Part shown: one piece after another, positions 19,125 to 28,574 of the stretch
Numbering within the stretch: the stretch's first letter is position 1
Layout: every line of letters starts with the position of its first letter
NCBI GenBank assembly: GCA_020746835.1
Contig: JAGPNK010000014.1
Location: 496,001-560,000, forward strand
DNA length: 64,000 nt
Source: Stachybotrys elegans
Lineage: Eukaryota > Ascomycota > Sordariomycetes > Hypocreales > Stachybotryaceae
Reading direction: 5' to 3'
Translations under genes and position numbers: made by a program
The notes under the pieces: model-generated
Database searches by the model: none
Told to the model about the DNA's origin: nothing
What the model saw: only the letters and a program-made list of their open reading frames with translations

Positions 19125-21065
19125 ATGAAGGTCCTCCTCTCTCTCAGCCTCGCGGCCCAGGCCGTCGCCGCCGCTCAGCTCCTCAGCACCGGCGCCTCCG
19201 TCACCCTTGACAATGTCCCCTACTACATCTCGCCCTTCTCCCAGGGCAGGCTGCTCTCCGCGCCGCTGAGCATCCCCTCGCTGCCCCAGGCCTTTGGCTT
19301 CACCCCCATCACCGTCGTCGCCGAGGACGTCGCCGCCACCGGGGACGACCTCCCCGCCCTGCTCGGCAACTGGACCGCCCGCGACGACGTCTGGCAGCCC
19401 GCCTTCCTGTCCGCCGTCTTCCTCGCCGGCCACTCCCCCTCCGTCTGCGTCACCCGCCGCGCCCTCTTCCCCGGCGCCGACCGCTCCTTCATCCTGCCCC
19501 TCGGCGCCGCAGACATCCCCTCGGGCCCCTACTTCCTCGACACGGCCTCGGGCGAGCTGTACCAGGCCTACCGCCTCTACCGCGACGTCGTCAGCGCCTT
19601 CACCAGCGGCCTCCTCCAGGCGCCCGACGCCACCTTCCAGCCCCTCTCTGCCCACATCCCCGCCTCCGACGCCCAGACCATCGGCGTCCCCTCGCGCCTG
19701 TACTTCACCCGCACCCCCGAGAAGCCCCTCGCCGGTGTCCGCGTCGGCGTCAAGGAGATCTACGACCTCGCCGGCCTCAAAAAGTCCAATGGCAACCGCG
19801 CCTGGTGGCGCCTCTACCCACCCGCCGAGGCCACCGCCCCGGCCATCCAGAACCTCATCGACGCCGGCGCCGTCATCGTCGGCTACCAGAAGACGTCCCA
19901 GTTCGCCAACGGCGAGAGCCCTACCGCCGACTGGGTCGACTTCATGGCCCCCTACAACCCCCGCGGCGACGCCTACAACAGCCCTTCCTCCTCCTCCTCG
20001 GGCGCCGGTGCCTCCGTCGGCGCCTACGAGTGGCTTGACATCGCCGTCGGCTCTGACACGGGCGGCTCCATCCGCGGCCCCGCCGCCTCCCAGGGCCTCT
20101 TCGGCAACCGTCCCTCCACCCACCTCGTCACTCTCAGCGGCGTCATGCCTCTCAGCCCGACCCTCGACACGCCCGGCTTCCTCGTCCGCGACCCTGCCAT
20201 CTGGGACGCCGCCAACAAGGCCATGTACGGCGACAACTACACCTCCTACACCTCCAATGTCAAGTATCCCTCCAAGGTCTACACCGCCGGCTTCGACAGC
20301 CTGCCTGGCTCGAGGCCCGCCACCACCATGCTCAACAGCTTTGCCGAGTCCCTGGCCTCCTTTGTCGGTGCCGACGGCCTCGAGGCCATCAACCTTGACG
20401 CACTCTGGAACGCCACCGGCCCCGAGGAGGTCCGCGGCGTCTCCCTGGGCGCCATGCTCTCCGCCACATATGCCACCCTCATCACCAAGGAGCAGATTGA
20501 GCTTGTCCGCGAGCCCTTCTACGCCGACTACGCCGCTGCCTACGACGGCCGCCGGCCCTTTGTCAACCCCGTGCCGCTCGCTCGCTGGGCTTGGGGCGAC
20601 TCCATCCCCGACAGCTGGCACACCGATGCGCTGCGCAACAAGACCATTTTCATGGACTGGTTCAACTCCGAGGTGCTCCCCGCCTCGGATGATGATGCCC
20701 AATGCTCCGATGCCATTCTCTTGTACCCCGGCAGCACCGGCAGCCCATCGCCTCGAAACCGCTACGGCGGCGCCCCGGGTGCCCCCCTGGGATTCGGCAC
20801 CAGCCGTATCAGCGTCTTCTCCGAGGCGCCCGACAACGTCTTCCCTCTCGGCGAGGTGGCCGCGCCGAGCACCATTACACTGCAGGATGAGATGCTGCCC
20901 GTCACCGTCAACCTCATGGTTGCCAAGGGCTGCGATGGCCTCCTGCCCCGTCTGGCGCAGGATCTCGTCAAGGAGGGCGTCCTCAAGGTTCCCAAGGCCG
21001 GTGGCACTTTGGAGGGCGGTGAAATTCTGCTGAAGCGTGACTTGGAGATGGAGGCCATTTGGTAA
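19125..21065 (+). CDS. secreted amidase-signature family hydrolase
   Basis: A 646-aa single-exon protein. A signal peptide covers about residues 1-17 (ending AVAAA). An N-terminal region of about 180 residues precedes the amidase-signature core. The Ser-cisSer-Lys triad can be placed: Lys210 in GVRVGVKEIYDLAG, the cis-Ser in the Ser-run SSSSSSGAGAS (288-297), and the nucleophile Ser315 in GSDTGGSIRGPA. The GATA-type fold hydrolyses amide bonds in small molecules. The signal peptide places this one outside the cell or in the secretory path, unlike cytosolic acetamidase. Several N-x-S/T sites support secretion. Codon use is strongly C/G-ending, which creates a long but meaningless antisense frame. 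The substrate is unknown. Confidence 0.88.
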   Translation: MKVLLSLSLAAQAVAAAQLLSTGASVTLDNVPYYISPFSQGRLLSAPLSIPSLPQAFGFTPITVVAEDVAATGDDLPALLGNWTARDDVWQPAFLSAVFLAGHSPSVCVTRRALFPGADRSFILPLGAADIPSGPYFLDTASGELYQAYRLYRDVVSAFTSGLLQAPDATFQPLSAHIPASDAQTIGVPSRLYFTRTPEKPLAGVRVGVKEIYDLAGLKKSNGNRAWWRLYPPAEATAPAIQNLIDAGAVIVGYQKTSQFANGESPTADWVDFMAPYNPRGDAYNSPSSSSSGAGASVGAYEWLDIAVGSDTGGSIRGPAASQGLFGNRPSTHLVTLSGVMPLSPTLDTPGFLVRDPAIWDAANKAMYGDNYTSYTSNVKYPSKVYTAGFDSLPGSRPATTMLNSFAESLASFVGADGLEAINLDALWNATGPEEVRGVSLGAMLSATYATLITKEQIELVREPFYADYAAAYDGRRPFVNPVPLARWAWGDSIPDSWHTDALRNKTIFMDWFNSEVLPASDDDAQCSDAILLYPGSTGSPSPRNRYGGAPGAPLGFGTSRISVFSEAPDNVFPLGEVAAPSTITLQDEMLPVTVNLMVAKGCDGLLPRLAQDLVKEGVLKVPKAGGTLEGGEILLKRDLEMEAIW

Positions 21066-21563
21066 ATACATACCTGAAGTAAGAATGCAATGAATCATGT
21101 CAAATAATATAGTAAAATGCTCCCGTCGAACCGGGCAAGCCATATTTCATCATGTCCAGCTCCAACACCATGGCGGCGACATCAATTTTCAGCAGCAGCT
21201 CCAATTGATCGATAGGTGAAATGTATTTTCTGATTTTTAACTGCTCGGTGGACAACCTAGCCTAGCCATATTCTGTCTCAAAAACTGATTTTGCCGCTGA
21301 TTTCTATGCCCAACACCTTTCCAAGAGCTAATGCTCTGCTTTCAAATCGCTTGCGCTGCAGAAAAGGCCTACTGGGACCAGAAGAAGTAAGAAAAAGTCC
21401 AACTCTCGCCATAAGTACAGATAGGGGTATTGAATCATCCATGCGTGAAGTCTCGTATGAATGCGAGATGTGGGTGTGTGTCGTGGAGAACAAAAGAAAT
21501 AGTCTTCATGTACGGGTGTGGAAATGAAATATGTCATGATGCACAGCTGGTGAAATGGAAACA
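21066..21563. other. intergenic between convergent genes
   Basis: About 500 bp between the amidase stop and the far end of the readthrough frame of the next gene. No gene seen. Confidence 0.5.
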
Positions 21564-21776
21564 TTAGTCCATGTTACCCGGATCGCGCGACGCTTGCGAG
21601 TTGGGCGGCACCAAGGATTGCTGCCGACTATCGCTGTGTCCACTTGATCCGCCCAACTGGCCATATGGAGCACCGAAATTGGTCGACCTTTTGATGCGCA
21701 GCTCTGGCGGAATATTTGTGTCTTCGCCGTCGCAGGACTGGCCGTCCCACGATGAAGCTTGCCAACGTGCATCTCT
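21564..21776 (-). other. in-frame 70-codon extension behind the TAG stop of the coiled-coil gene
   Basis: Directly after the TAG at 21777-21779 the same frame stays open for 70 sense codons, ending at a TAA at 21564-21566. The extension reads as protein: RDARWQASSWDGQ, then EDTNIPPELRIKRSTNFGAPYG, then a Ser/Gln-rich tail. It repeats the motif found just before the stop (KFKSTNNFGAPFG). It may be a readthrough extension, the ancestral C-terminus of a gene that acquired the stop, or a C-terminus used after splicing. No good donor/acceptor pair removes the TAG; the only one in frame has a weak GTGCCT donor. Confidence 0.45.
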
Positions 21777-23753
21777 CTAAGTGCTTCCGAATGGCGCGCC
21801 AAAATTGTTGGTCGACTTGAACTTGAGAGGCACGTCACCCTCGGTAGTCTTTGGGTCGGATGCCTCTGCCTCATCATCCTCGGCCTCCGGTTTAGCCTCC
21901 TGGGATTCATCTCCACCGGCGGGACCATCAGGCTGGGGCTGGGCTTGGTCAACCTGGTCGGCTACCTTGGATGGGCCGCCAGACTCCTCAGCGAGGTCCA
22001 AGCACGATCTCATGACTGTAGGGAGGGCATCGTGGCCCTGGCTGATGGGCTCCAGCTTTTTGTTTACTTGCGCCCAGAATATCTCATCCTGGGCGGGAAT
22101 GTTCTTGACCATCAACGGGCCTTTCAGCTCGACGTCGTCGGTAGGATCCAGCCGCGGCTCTGGATCAACCTCAGCACCGAGTGGTAGCGGGGCGTTGGGA
22201 TCGGTTATGCTGGGGTGCTCGGGGGTGTCGTCTCTCGACTCCTCGGCAAAGCGGTGCGGTCTGGCATCACCGCGGATTGCAGGCTGCATCACTGGCTCCG
22301 TGGTGGTAGGGGTTGCTCCCTCGCTCCCCACAACATCAGTGGCACTCATAGTCGGGAAGAGTGAGAGCGAGTGGTTTGGGGTATGGCCAGCATGCATTGT
22401 TAGACGCCGCGACTCCTCCGCGGCCAGGACCTGCAAGGTCTGCTCCTTAGACGACAATCGTTTGAACGGCATTGGTCGCGACGTCTCGGCGCCGGCGGCT
22501 GTGCTTGGGTTGGGAATGCCTGCGTTGGCCGCGTTGGCGTCGATGGGCGGCGATGTGAGGGGTGATTCTGAGGGCTGGGAGAAGGTCGACTTCTGAACGG
22601 CGGTCGCTTTGATGGGGATGCCTTCTAGTTTGGGATCAATCTCCTGGACATCGATGATAGCGACGGGGGTATCGACAGCTTCCGAGGATGAGGAGAGAAA
22701 GTCGTGTGGGCTGGAGTTTTCTGGTTGTGTGCGTGGCTCAAGGGGCACAAAGGGCGAGGAGCCATCAGGCTGGCCAGTTGGGGACATGCGAGAACTGCCG
22801 GGGCTGGCAAAGTGTGGTCGGCGCGAAGCACCATCCAGGCCGAGAGGCAGCAGCGAGGCATCGGCATCTAATGCACTGGCGGCGGCACCCTGCAGCGTGG
22901 GGTTGCGAGGTTGGCGGCGAGAGGCAACACCGGGTGGCTCAGTGGTAGCACTGGGGGTGGGTGTACCGGACGAGGCATCTCCCCGTTGGCCAGTCGATAC
23001 GCGCTGGGCCTGGAGTGGTGACACAACGCCAGCCATCTGCACACTCTGGGTGGCAACGGCTCGGAGGGTGGAGTTCTCGCCCTCGAGGCGATGGACGCGC
23101 TCCTTTAGCCCCTGTATCTCAGCCAGCAGAGAGGCCTTTTCCGTCTCCCACGAGTCGCGGACATCTTCCATGATGGCCCGCTCCTCTTGGTACACCTCTT
23201 CTGCGCGGCGCCGGTTGGCTTCGAGGTAGTTGCGCTCCGCTTCCCAGGCCTCACGGATCAGCGAGTTTTGCTGGGCAAGGCGCTGGACCAGATGGTAGGA
23301 GCTCTGCTGAGGAGCGGCGGCAGCATCGGCTGAGACAGATCTCGAGAGGTTCTGGGAGGGGGCTTCGAGGCCGCGAGCGATGGGCGGGGAGAGCGTATGT
23401 GTGTGGCCGGCGGCAGCAGAGGACCAGCCGACGGAACGGGGGACAGCTGAGGTTGCGTCGAAAGAAGATGCGTGTGGACGCGTGGATGTGTAGTTGGCGG
23501 GGGCGAGTGGCTGGGAGGTCGGGGAGAGAGAGGAGCGCGACAGGAGGGTCGAGGTGGTGGTCGGAAAGCCGTGGTCGTACATGCAGCCAGCGGTTGGGGC
23601 GGAAACAGCGTCGAGTGAGAATGGCTCGTAAAAGGCAGGGGCGTTGCCGTTGGTACGAGGAATAGAAGAAGAATGGTGAGGAATACGAGAGACGGACATT
23701 TCAAGGTCCACGGCGCCTGAAGGCAGGAATGCCTCGGATGGAACCTTGGTCAT
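21777..23753 (-). CDS. large low-complexity protein with central coiled coil, unknown function
   Basis: A 658-aa single-exon protein; the ATG at 23753 is the first in the frame (upstream the frame is open only from a TTG). The N-terminal third is rich in Ser/Pro/Thr. Around residues 160-235 there is a strong coiled coil (SLIREAWEAERNYLEANRR, then EEVYQEERAIMEDV and LLAEIQGLKERVHRLEGENS). The remainder is disordered and Pro/Ser/Thr/Asp/Glu-rich, with short clusters such as PMPFKRLSSKEQTLQVLAAE and PLMVKNIPAQDEIFWAQVN. The extreme C-terminus is KFKSTNNFGAPFGST. No catalytic domain or membrane segment is seen, so a scaffold or adaptor role is plausible but only inferred from composition. A (AACGC)4 repeat lies upstream at 23846-23865. 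Confidence 0.7.
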   Translation of the reverse strand: MTKVPSEAFLPSGAVDLEMSVSRIPHHSSSIPRTNGNAPAFYEPFSLDAVSAPTAGCMYDHGFPTTTSTLLSRSSLSPTSQPLAPANYTSTRPHASSFDATSAVPRSVGWSSAAAGHTHTLSPPIARGLEAPSQNLSRSVSADAAAAPQQSSYHLVQRLAQQNSLIREAWEAERNYLEANRRRAEEVYQEERAIMEDVRDSWETEKASLLAEIQGLKERVHRLEGENSTLRAVATQSVQMAGVVSPLQAQRVSTGQRGDASSGTPTPSATTEPPGVASRRQPRNPTLQGAAASALDADASLLPLGLDGASRRPHFASPGSSRMSPTGQPDGSSPFVPLEPRTQPENSSPHDFLSSSSEAVDTPVAIIDVQEIDPKLEGIPIKATAVQKSTFSQPSESPLTSPPIDANAANAGIPNPSTAAGAETSRPMPFKRLSSKEQTLQVLAAEESRRLTMHAGHTPNHSLSLFPTMSATDVVGSEGATPTTTEPVMQPAIRGDARPHRFAEESRDDTPEHPSITDPNAPLPLGAEVDPEPRLDPTDDVELKGPLMVKNIPAQDEIFWAQVNKKLEPISQGHDALPTVMRSCLDLAEESGGPSKVADQVDQAQPQPDGPAGGDESQEAKPEAEDDEAEASDPKTTEGDVPLKFKSTNNFGAPFGST

Positions 23754-23845
23754 GATGGCCCAGGTACTGGAACAGATAGACCCAGCACCAGCAGGCTGAG
23801 CCGGAGCCAAGACCAGAAGGTTGCAACGGATTTAGCAGCAGAAGC

Positions 23846-23865
23846 AACGCAACGCAACGCAACGC
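23846..23865. repeat. (AACGC)4 microsatellite
   Basis: Four perfect 5-bp units about 95 bp upstream of the coiled-coil gene's ATG, so possibly in its 5' leader. Confidence 0.75.
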
Positions 23866-24853
23866 ACTCTGTACTGCCGGTGCTACTGCTATGGGCGCTG
23901 CTACCTCCAAGGTGGGAACAGGCAGGTCGACGTTGGCAAAAAGATTGGGGCGGTATGACAGAAGCAGGGCAAGCATCCGAGGGAAGGATGATGTCAGGTA
24001 CCGCGCTATCTGTGGCGAAAGACGTTGGAGGCGTTGGAGGCGGCGGACCGTCGTGGCAGCGGGATAGCGTGGCCAGCCAAGTCCCGAGTTGAGGATGCGA
24101 GTGAGTGATGTGATGAGGGAGGCAGAAACAACCTCAAAGACTGCGACAGGATAAGGCTATGACGCAAATTCGGAGCGACAGGGGGAGCGGCTCCAGCGTA
24201 TTAATGTATGTTTGCTGGTCCACCCCTGCCCTCTGTGAGAGGCCCCTGGCCGGGATAAGAGGACGGACAGACAGGTACCACCAGGATGGAGTACGGGCAG
24301 CGCAGGGTCTCTCGGGATGTGCTTGTCTGGTGGGGACGGTATTGGCGCCAGGCGGGGACCACGTCGTCTGTTGTTTTCCTCGCGCTCTTTTATTAATCTT
24401 CTGACCAGGCGGTTGGAGATTCGGGTGGAGACGCTGCGTGAATAGAAAGGCTGGAGGGGCTGCCGCGGGTGCGAACTCGAGGAGCACAGCGGTCAGAGAC
24501 CAACCAGGCAGGCCAGGCGAACGGGCGAGCAGGCAGTCAGTCGGGGCCAGAAAAGGTAGCAGGGGGCCAGGAGAACTGGGTGGTCAGGCTGGATGGTGCT
24601 TGCTTGTTAGGCTGGTCGGGTCCCCTCTGCCTGTGTCGTTTCGTCGTGTGCGTCGGACGAGTTCAGGCAAGGTACGGACGGTTACGGAACGCAGGAAGCG
24701 GTAAGGCCTCGTTGGCGGCGACCTGGCTAACGGGAGCCACGTATGACGGAGTGGGTAATAGAGGGATGGTAAGATAAGCTAATAATAAGGCACATCACCC
24801 ATGAAACGGAAGCTGAGAAGCGGTGATGGGAATGGAGGAGGAGGGGAGGAGTA

Positions 24854-24873
24854 GGTGGTGGTGGTGGTGGTGG
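24854..24873. repeat. (GGT)n trinucleotide repeat
   Basis: About seven GGT units in non-coding sequence. Confidence 0.75.
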
Positions 24874-26219
24874 CCTGATGGGCTGAGAGACACGGGAAGC
24901 GGATGGTGGATGGTGGATGGCGGATGGCGGATGTGGCTGGCAGGATATTGAATATTTCACATGGTGTGGACTCGCCTGGGACATGGGCGAAGTGAATCCA
25001 TCGACAAAACCTCATGATGCTGGTACTACTAGGTACCTAAGCAGTACTCGTACGGGGTACGCAAGATGATTGTTTTCTTGTGTGCCGGGAAATACGGAAG
25101 GGAGGAAAGGCGGATGCGAGGGCGATGCGCTGCAGGTACCGACCATGGTCGCTCCTTCTCTTCCACTACCGCAGAAAATCAGCCCGGACCATCTTCACTT
25201 CACTCTCTAGCGCCCCACCCGACGTGCAAATCCACGGGCCGAATTGCCAACAGCCCAACACCCGACACCCGACACCTCCAATGATTACTAGGTATGCCTC
25301 CATCTCCCACCAGCCATGAGGGCCTGACGCACGAGATAAAGCCCCGCCAATCAACGAAACCGGCCGGCCAGATCCGCTCCGCGTCGCCGCGTGGCAGCAA
25401 ATCGCCCACACGTTCCCCTCGCACTCTCCTCGAGGTAATGAGAGATGGTGAAAACCCAAACTCTCCGAAGAGCTCAGGCGTCTCCCCGCGATAATTCACC
25501 GTGCCATGTGGTGCACCCAAGACCACAAGCACCACCCCCAAACATTTGATCAATGGAACAGTGTGGCCATCAAGCAGGCTGTGTTCATCCGGCATGCCAT
25601 GTCCGGTCCTTCTCCGCATTCGCCTACGCCCTTTTCTGTTTCCCATCACATCGTCTCCCATGGATCCTTTTTCCCCTCAATGTAACCTTGGCTCCCTCCC
25701 CAGACCCCTTGCTCTTGGAGAAGAGCAATGCACACCCTCTTCTGAATTCTGCAAGGGGACTGGCCTCGAACTCGCTCTTCTCCACCATCCTGCTCATCCT
25801 CTCCAATCACCACCCTCACCTTGCCGTCACCCCGCCATTCTCAGCTTCACACTCACACACCCTCTTTTCCTCTCGTGTTCTCTGTGTCCTCCAGGCCATC
25901 ATGATGGACATGGCAACTCTAGCCGTGTCAGCACCCTTCATGCAAGTGTCATGCAGCAACATGGGCTACATCGTGTCAGGTAGAGGCAGTCCTCGGCGAG
26001 TTGTTGCGTAGTCATAGCAAGCAAGAGCACAATAAGCAGCAGTGCAGAGGACCGCAGTGAGTAGCAGTGGACAGCCACCAAGCTCAGCCCCCACGATTCG
26101 CCTTTGGATCCCCTTTCCGGGGGAGGATCTGGAAGGGTTCGACACACCCCACTCGTCACCGGTTACCTTTGCTACCCCAGACAAAGTAATCGATAGTTTC
26201 GTCAAAGAAAATCTTTGAG

Positions 26220-26605
26220 TCATTCCACCATGTACGTCCAGTCACTCCAAGTTTCTGGCCGGCAGGAATCCAAGAGATCCCCGCCAGTAACCCATAGCGG
26301 ATTCGCCTCCATCTTCCCGTACTTGCAGTTCGGATGTCCTCAAAGCCAGCGGCACTCTCCACAATCAAGATCCACATACACGGCATGTTCGAGAAGAGGG
26401 TCGTAGATCGTAACATCGAACGTCTGGACTTCACTGATATATGGAAAGGGGGCAGCTCGGAATGCCCCGTGAAGGGACATCCAGCCTATCGAGGAAATGA
26501 GATGGGATTGTAGCATTGTACAAGTAAAGGCTTTGGTAGAAGCGAGGACCGCTATTCTCCATCGTTGAATCCAATTTGTTATGTCGAAACGGATGTTGCA
26601 GTCTC
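26220..26605 (-). pseudogene. possible remnant of a small Cys-containing protein gene
   Basis: A frame without ATG is open from about 26605 to 26343 and reads convincingly near its end (EVQTFDVTIYDPLLEHAVYV, then DLDCGECRWL). It meets a TGA at 26340-26342 and stays open for 39 further codons in the same frame (GHPNCKYGKMEANPLWV, then DSCRPETWSDW). The Cys spacing continues across the stop, so this may be one small protein broken by a nonsense change, or one with a splice I cannot place. No family recognised. Weak evidence. Confidence 0.25.
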
Positions 26606-26698
26606 ATTCTGGCAATCAACCATCATCAGCCAGGCATTGCAAGAGCACGTTTGCTCTGGCATTGGATTATGGAGCTGTCTAGTGATCATGTAACACAA

Positions 26699-26770
26699 GG
26701 TTCCATGGCCCAATGGCAAGGCGTCTGACTACGAATCAGGAGATTGTGGGTTCGATCCCCACTGGAACCT
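26699..26770 (+). tRNA. tRNA-Arg (anticodon ACG), copy 1
   Basis: A 72-nt gene including the discriminator T. Acceptor stem GGTTCCA/TGGAACC; D arm GCC/GGC; anticodon stem TCTGA/TCAGG with loop CTACGAA, so the anticodon is ACG (reads CGU, and CGC after A-to-I). T arm GTGGG/CCCAC with loop TTCGATC. No intron. A-box and B-box are intact. Confidence 0.93.
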
Positions 26771-27252
26771 TATAAAATGGCATTCGCATTGATGTACAAT
26801 ATTTTTTGGACTTTTTTCATTTTTTTTTTTTTTCATTCCCAAGGTCTACCCTGCTGTCTATTAATTTGATGCTGGGGTCTGCTGGGAGGCAACCTGAGCC
26901 TAGAGGTGGTATACTAAATCTGATGCCTGAGCGCCAGGATGTTCCGCCCTGCTTCATGGGTGTGCCGTTTGGCGTAATTCCCTTTGTTGTGCCTGCTGGG
27001 CGCATCAGTTGGCTCTAGGTGCCGCCATTGTCGTATATCCTTGCTGCCGGCTGGTTGCAGCTGATGATGCTTCGATGTGATTCCACTATGTTTCCCAGCA
27101 ACCCATACACTGTGCTCCTACACTTCCTTGCTTTAGCCTTCGCAAACTTTTATTCTTTCTTTCTTACTTTCTTTCTTCTTCATCATACAGCACGTCGTTA
27201 CCTTCCGTGCGCTGTACTCTGCCTACTTCCTTGCGTTCACCCTTGTAAGCTT
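26771..27252. other. intergenic, no gene seen
   Basis: A poly-T patch near 26819-26833 directly follows copy 1 of tRNA-Arg and could include its Pol III terminator. Nothing else supported. Confidence 0.5.
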
Positions 27253-27350
27253 CTCTCCTCTCCTCTCCTCTCCTCTCCTCTCCTCTCCTCTCCTCTCCTC
27301 TCCTCTCCTCTCCTCTCCTCTCCTCTTCTCTTCTCTTCTCTTCTCTTCTT
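27253..27350. repeat. (CTCCT)n / (TTCTC)n pyrimidine microsatellite
   Basis: About 14 units of a CTCCT pentamer grading into TTCTC units. The strand asymmetry produces spurious Arg/Glu-rich frames on the minus strand and Ser/Leu-rich frames on the plus strand. Confidence 0.9.
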
Positions 27351-27439
27351 TTCTTTCTTCCTATTGCAAAGTACGTCTTCACCCCCGGTGCATTTGTGCG
27401 AGTCTCGCCGGGTTTCCAGCAATCATCTTAACACCATGA

Positions 27440-27950
27440 CGCCAGTAGCCCAAGGCTTTGGCGAAACTACGGAAAGCCTGCGAGTCGGTGCTGCTCTCAC
27501 GACGTTCTCAGCCGATCTGTGCATCGCACTGGCATTCGTTTCGCAGCAAGCACGAACTACTTCGCCACTTGGAGAAACAGGCCCCAGGCCTCTGTTTTAC
27601 ATTGGCTACGAGACAACGCTCAGAGCCGCACACCGTCACCATAGAGATCAGTGACTCCGAGGGGGGGCCCTTTGACCATATGGACGCCCAGGGATGTGGG
27701 ATTTCCCGTTCGTGTGCCCCAATGGGATACAGACCAGCGACTTCGAGGAGGCTCCGGAAGCCCAGGGATAGGAGAGTTTTGGGCGCATTTCTTCGGATGT
27801 TTAACTCCATTAAATCATCAAACAGAATCCTGGACCAGAGATTGCTTTGATAAGTCGGCACGACGATTTTCAGGGCAAGTCAGACAAAGATTGTGTTTCT
27901 GTGCGATTCACGGCCAGCGAATAGCCTGATATCAGCGTTTCTTTGATTGC
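27440..27950 (+). pseudogene. decayed coding fragment with a C2H2-like finger remnant
   Basis: Overlapping short frames only. One reads CASHWHSFRSKHELLRHLEKQ, which resembles a degenerate C2H2 finger, followed by TVTIEISDSEGG and then drifts. The opposite strand carries LLEVAGLYPIGAHEREIPH, which recurs in the inverted repeat at 28437-28490. Several frames are broken, as in a repeat-derived or RIP-mutated relic. Origin (transposon or dead gene) unresolved. Confidence 0.3.
27694..27747 (-). repeat. inverted repeat arm A (54 bp)
   Basis: The reverse complement of this segment matches 28437-28490 at 48 of 54 positions, and all six differences are transitions. Both copies encode a GLYPIGAH segment. 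Confidence 0.7.
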
Positions 27951-28436
27951 CTAGGCTCAGTATAGAGCCTGGAGGTCTGAAATCTTTTTCGCAGGTAAGA
28001 GGAACAACTATGGATCCGTTTTTCATCCAGACGCATTAGCTACCATACCAGCTTTGGGCTCCGATACCAACGAGTACTAGACTGACTGGGTGTCTCAGGC
28101 ATGCCGTGTACTTGGCACAGACAAAGGATGTCCGCTGTTGCAGTACCGTTTGAGAGAAATCGTTCAGCAGCTTCAAACAAAGAACAACCCGAGCAATGGT
28201 TTTGGCCACGAAACGACTGCCCAAGCTGTCGACACCGATACTCTGTACTAGCTGTCTCGGAACAGTATCAACGAACCTTTAGATATCCGGGGGATCAAGC
28301 GATTTAGCGGCGCACTTGCTCGGGATCTAAGGATTTTACTCCAAAACTCCCTCAGAACAGGTTCTCTATCAAGCACCAAAGGGGTGTGTACCGAATCTCA
28401 TCACAATCAAGCGAGGGTGGATGTCGCTCTGTTGGT

Positions 28437-28490
28437 CTTGAAGTCGCTGGTCTGTATCCCATTGGGGCGCACAAACAGGAAACCCCACAC
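28437..28490 (+). repeat. inverted repeat arm B (54 bp)
   Basis: Partner of 27694-27747 in opposite orientation, about 690 bp apart. The match ends abruptly on both sides as far as I can align it. Confidence 0.7.
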
Positions 28491-28574
28491 TTAGTACTGC
28501 ATGCTCTTAGGAACATTTCCTAAGGGTACAGATCGGAGGAATGCACGGCAAGCAATGGACCAAGTGAATAGTAT

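Larger units (their letters stand above)
23754..26150. other. intergenic, no gene seen
   Basis: About 2.4 kb. Contains the (AACGC)4 run at 23846-23865, a (GGT)n run at 24854-24873 and purine/pyrimidine-skewed patches. Long open frames occur because of this skew, but none is convincing. The left end must hold the promoter and 5' leader of the coiled-coil gene. Confidence 0.45.

Noticed and set aside
19294..21033. 579-codon Pro/Ser/Thr-rich frame overlapping the amidase on the plus strand
   Set aside because: Composition is monotonous and follows from codon bias of the real frame.
19119..21143. 674-codon open frame antisense to the amidase gene
   Set aside because: It is a shadow produced by the strong C/G third-position bias of the amidase. 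The translation is dominated by Gly/Val/Ala/Glu/Asp repeats and has no domain.
27164..27422. Arg/Glu repeat protein on the minus strand
   Set aside because: It is the translation of the CTCCT/TTCTC microsatellite.
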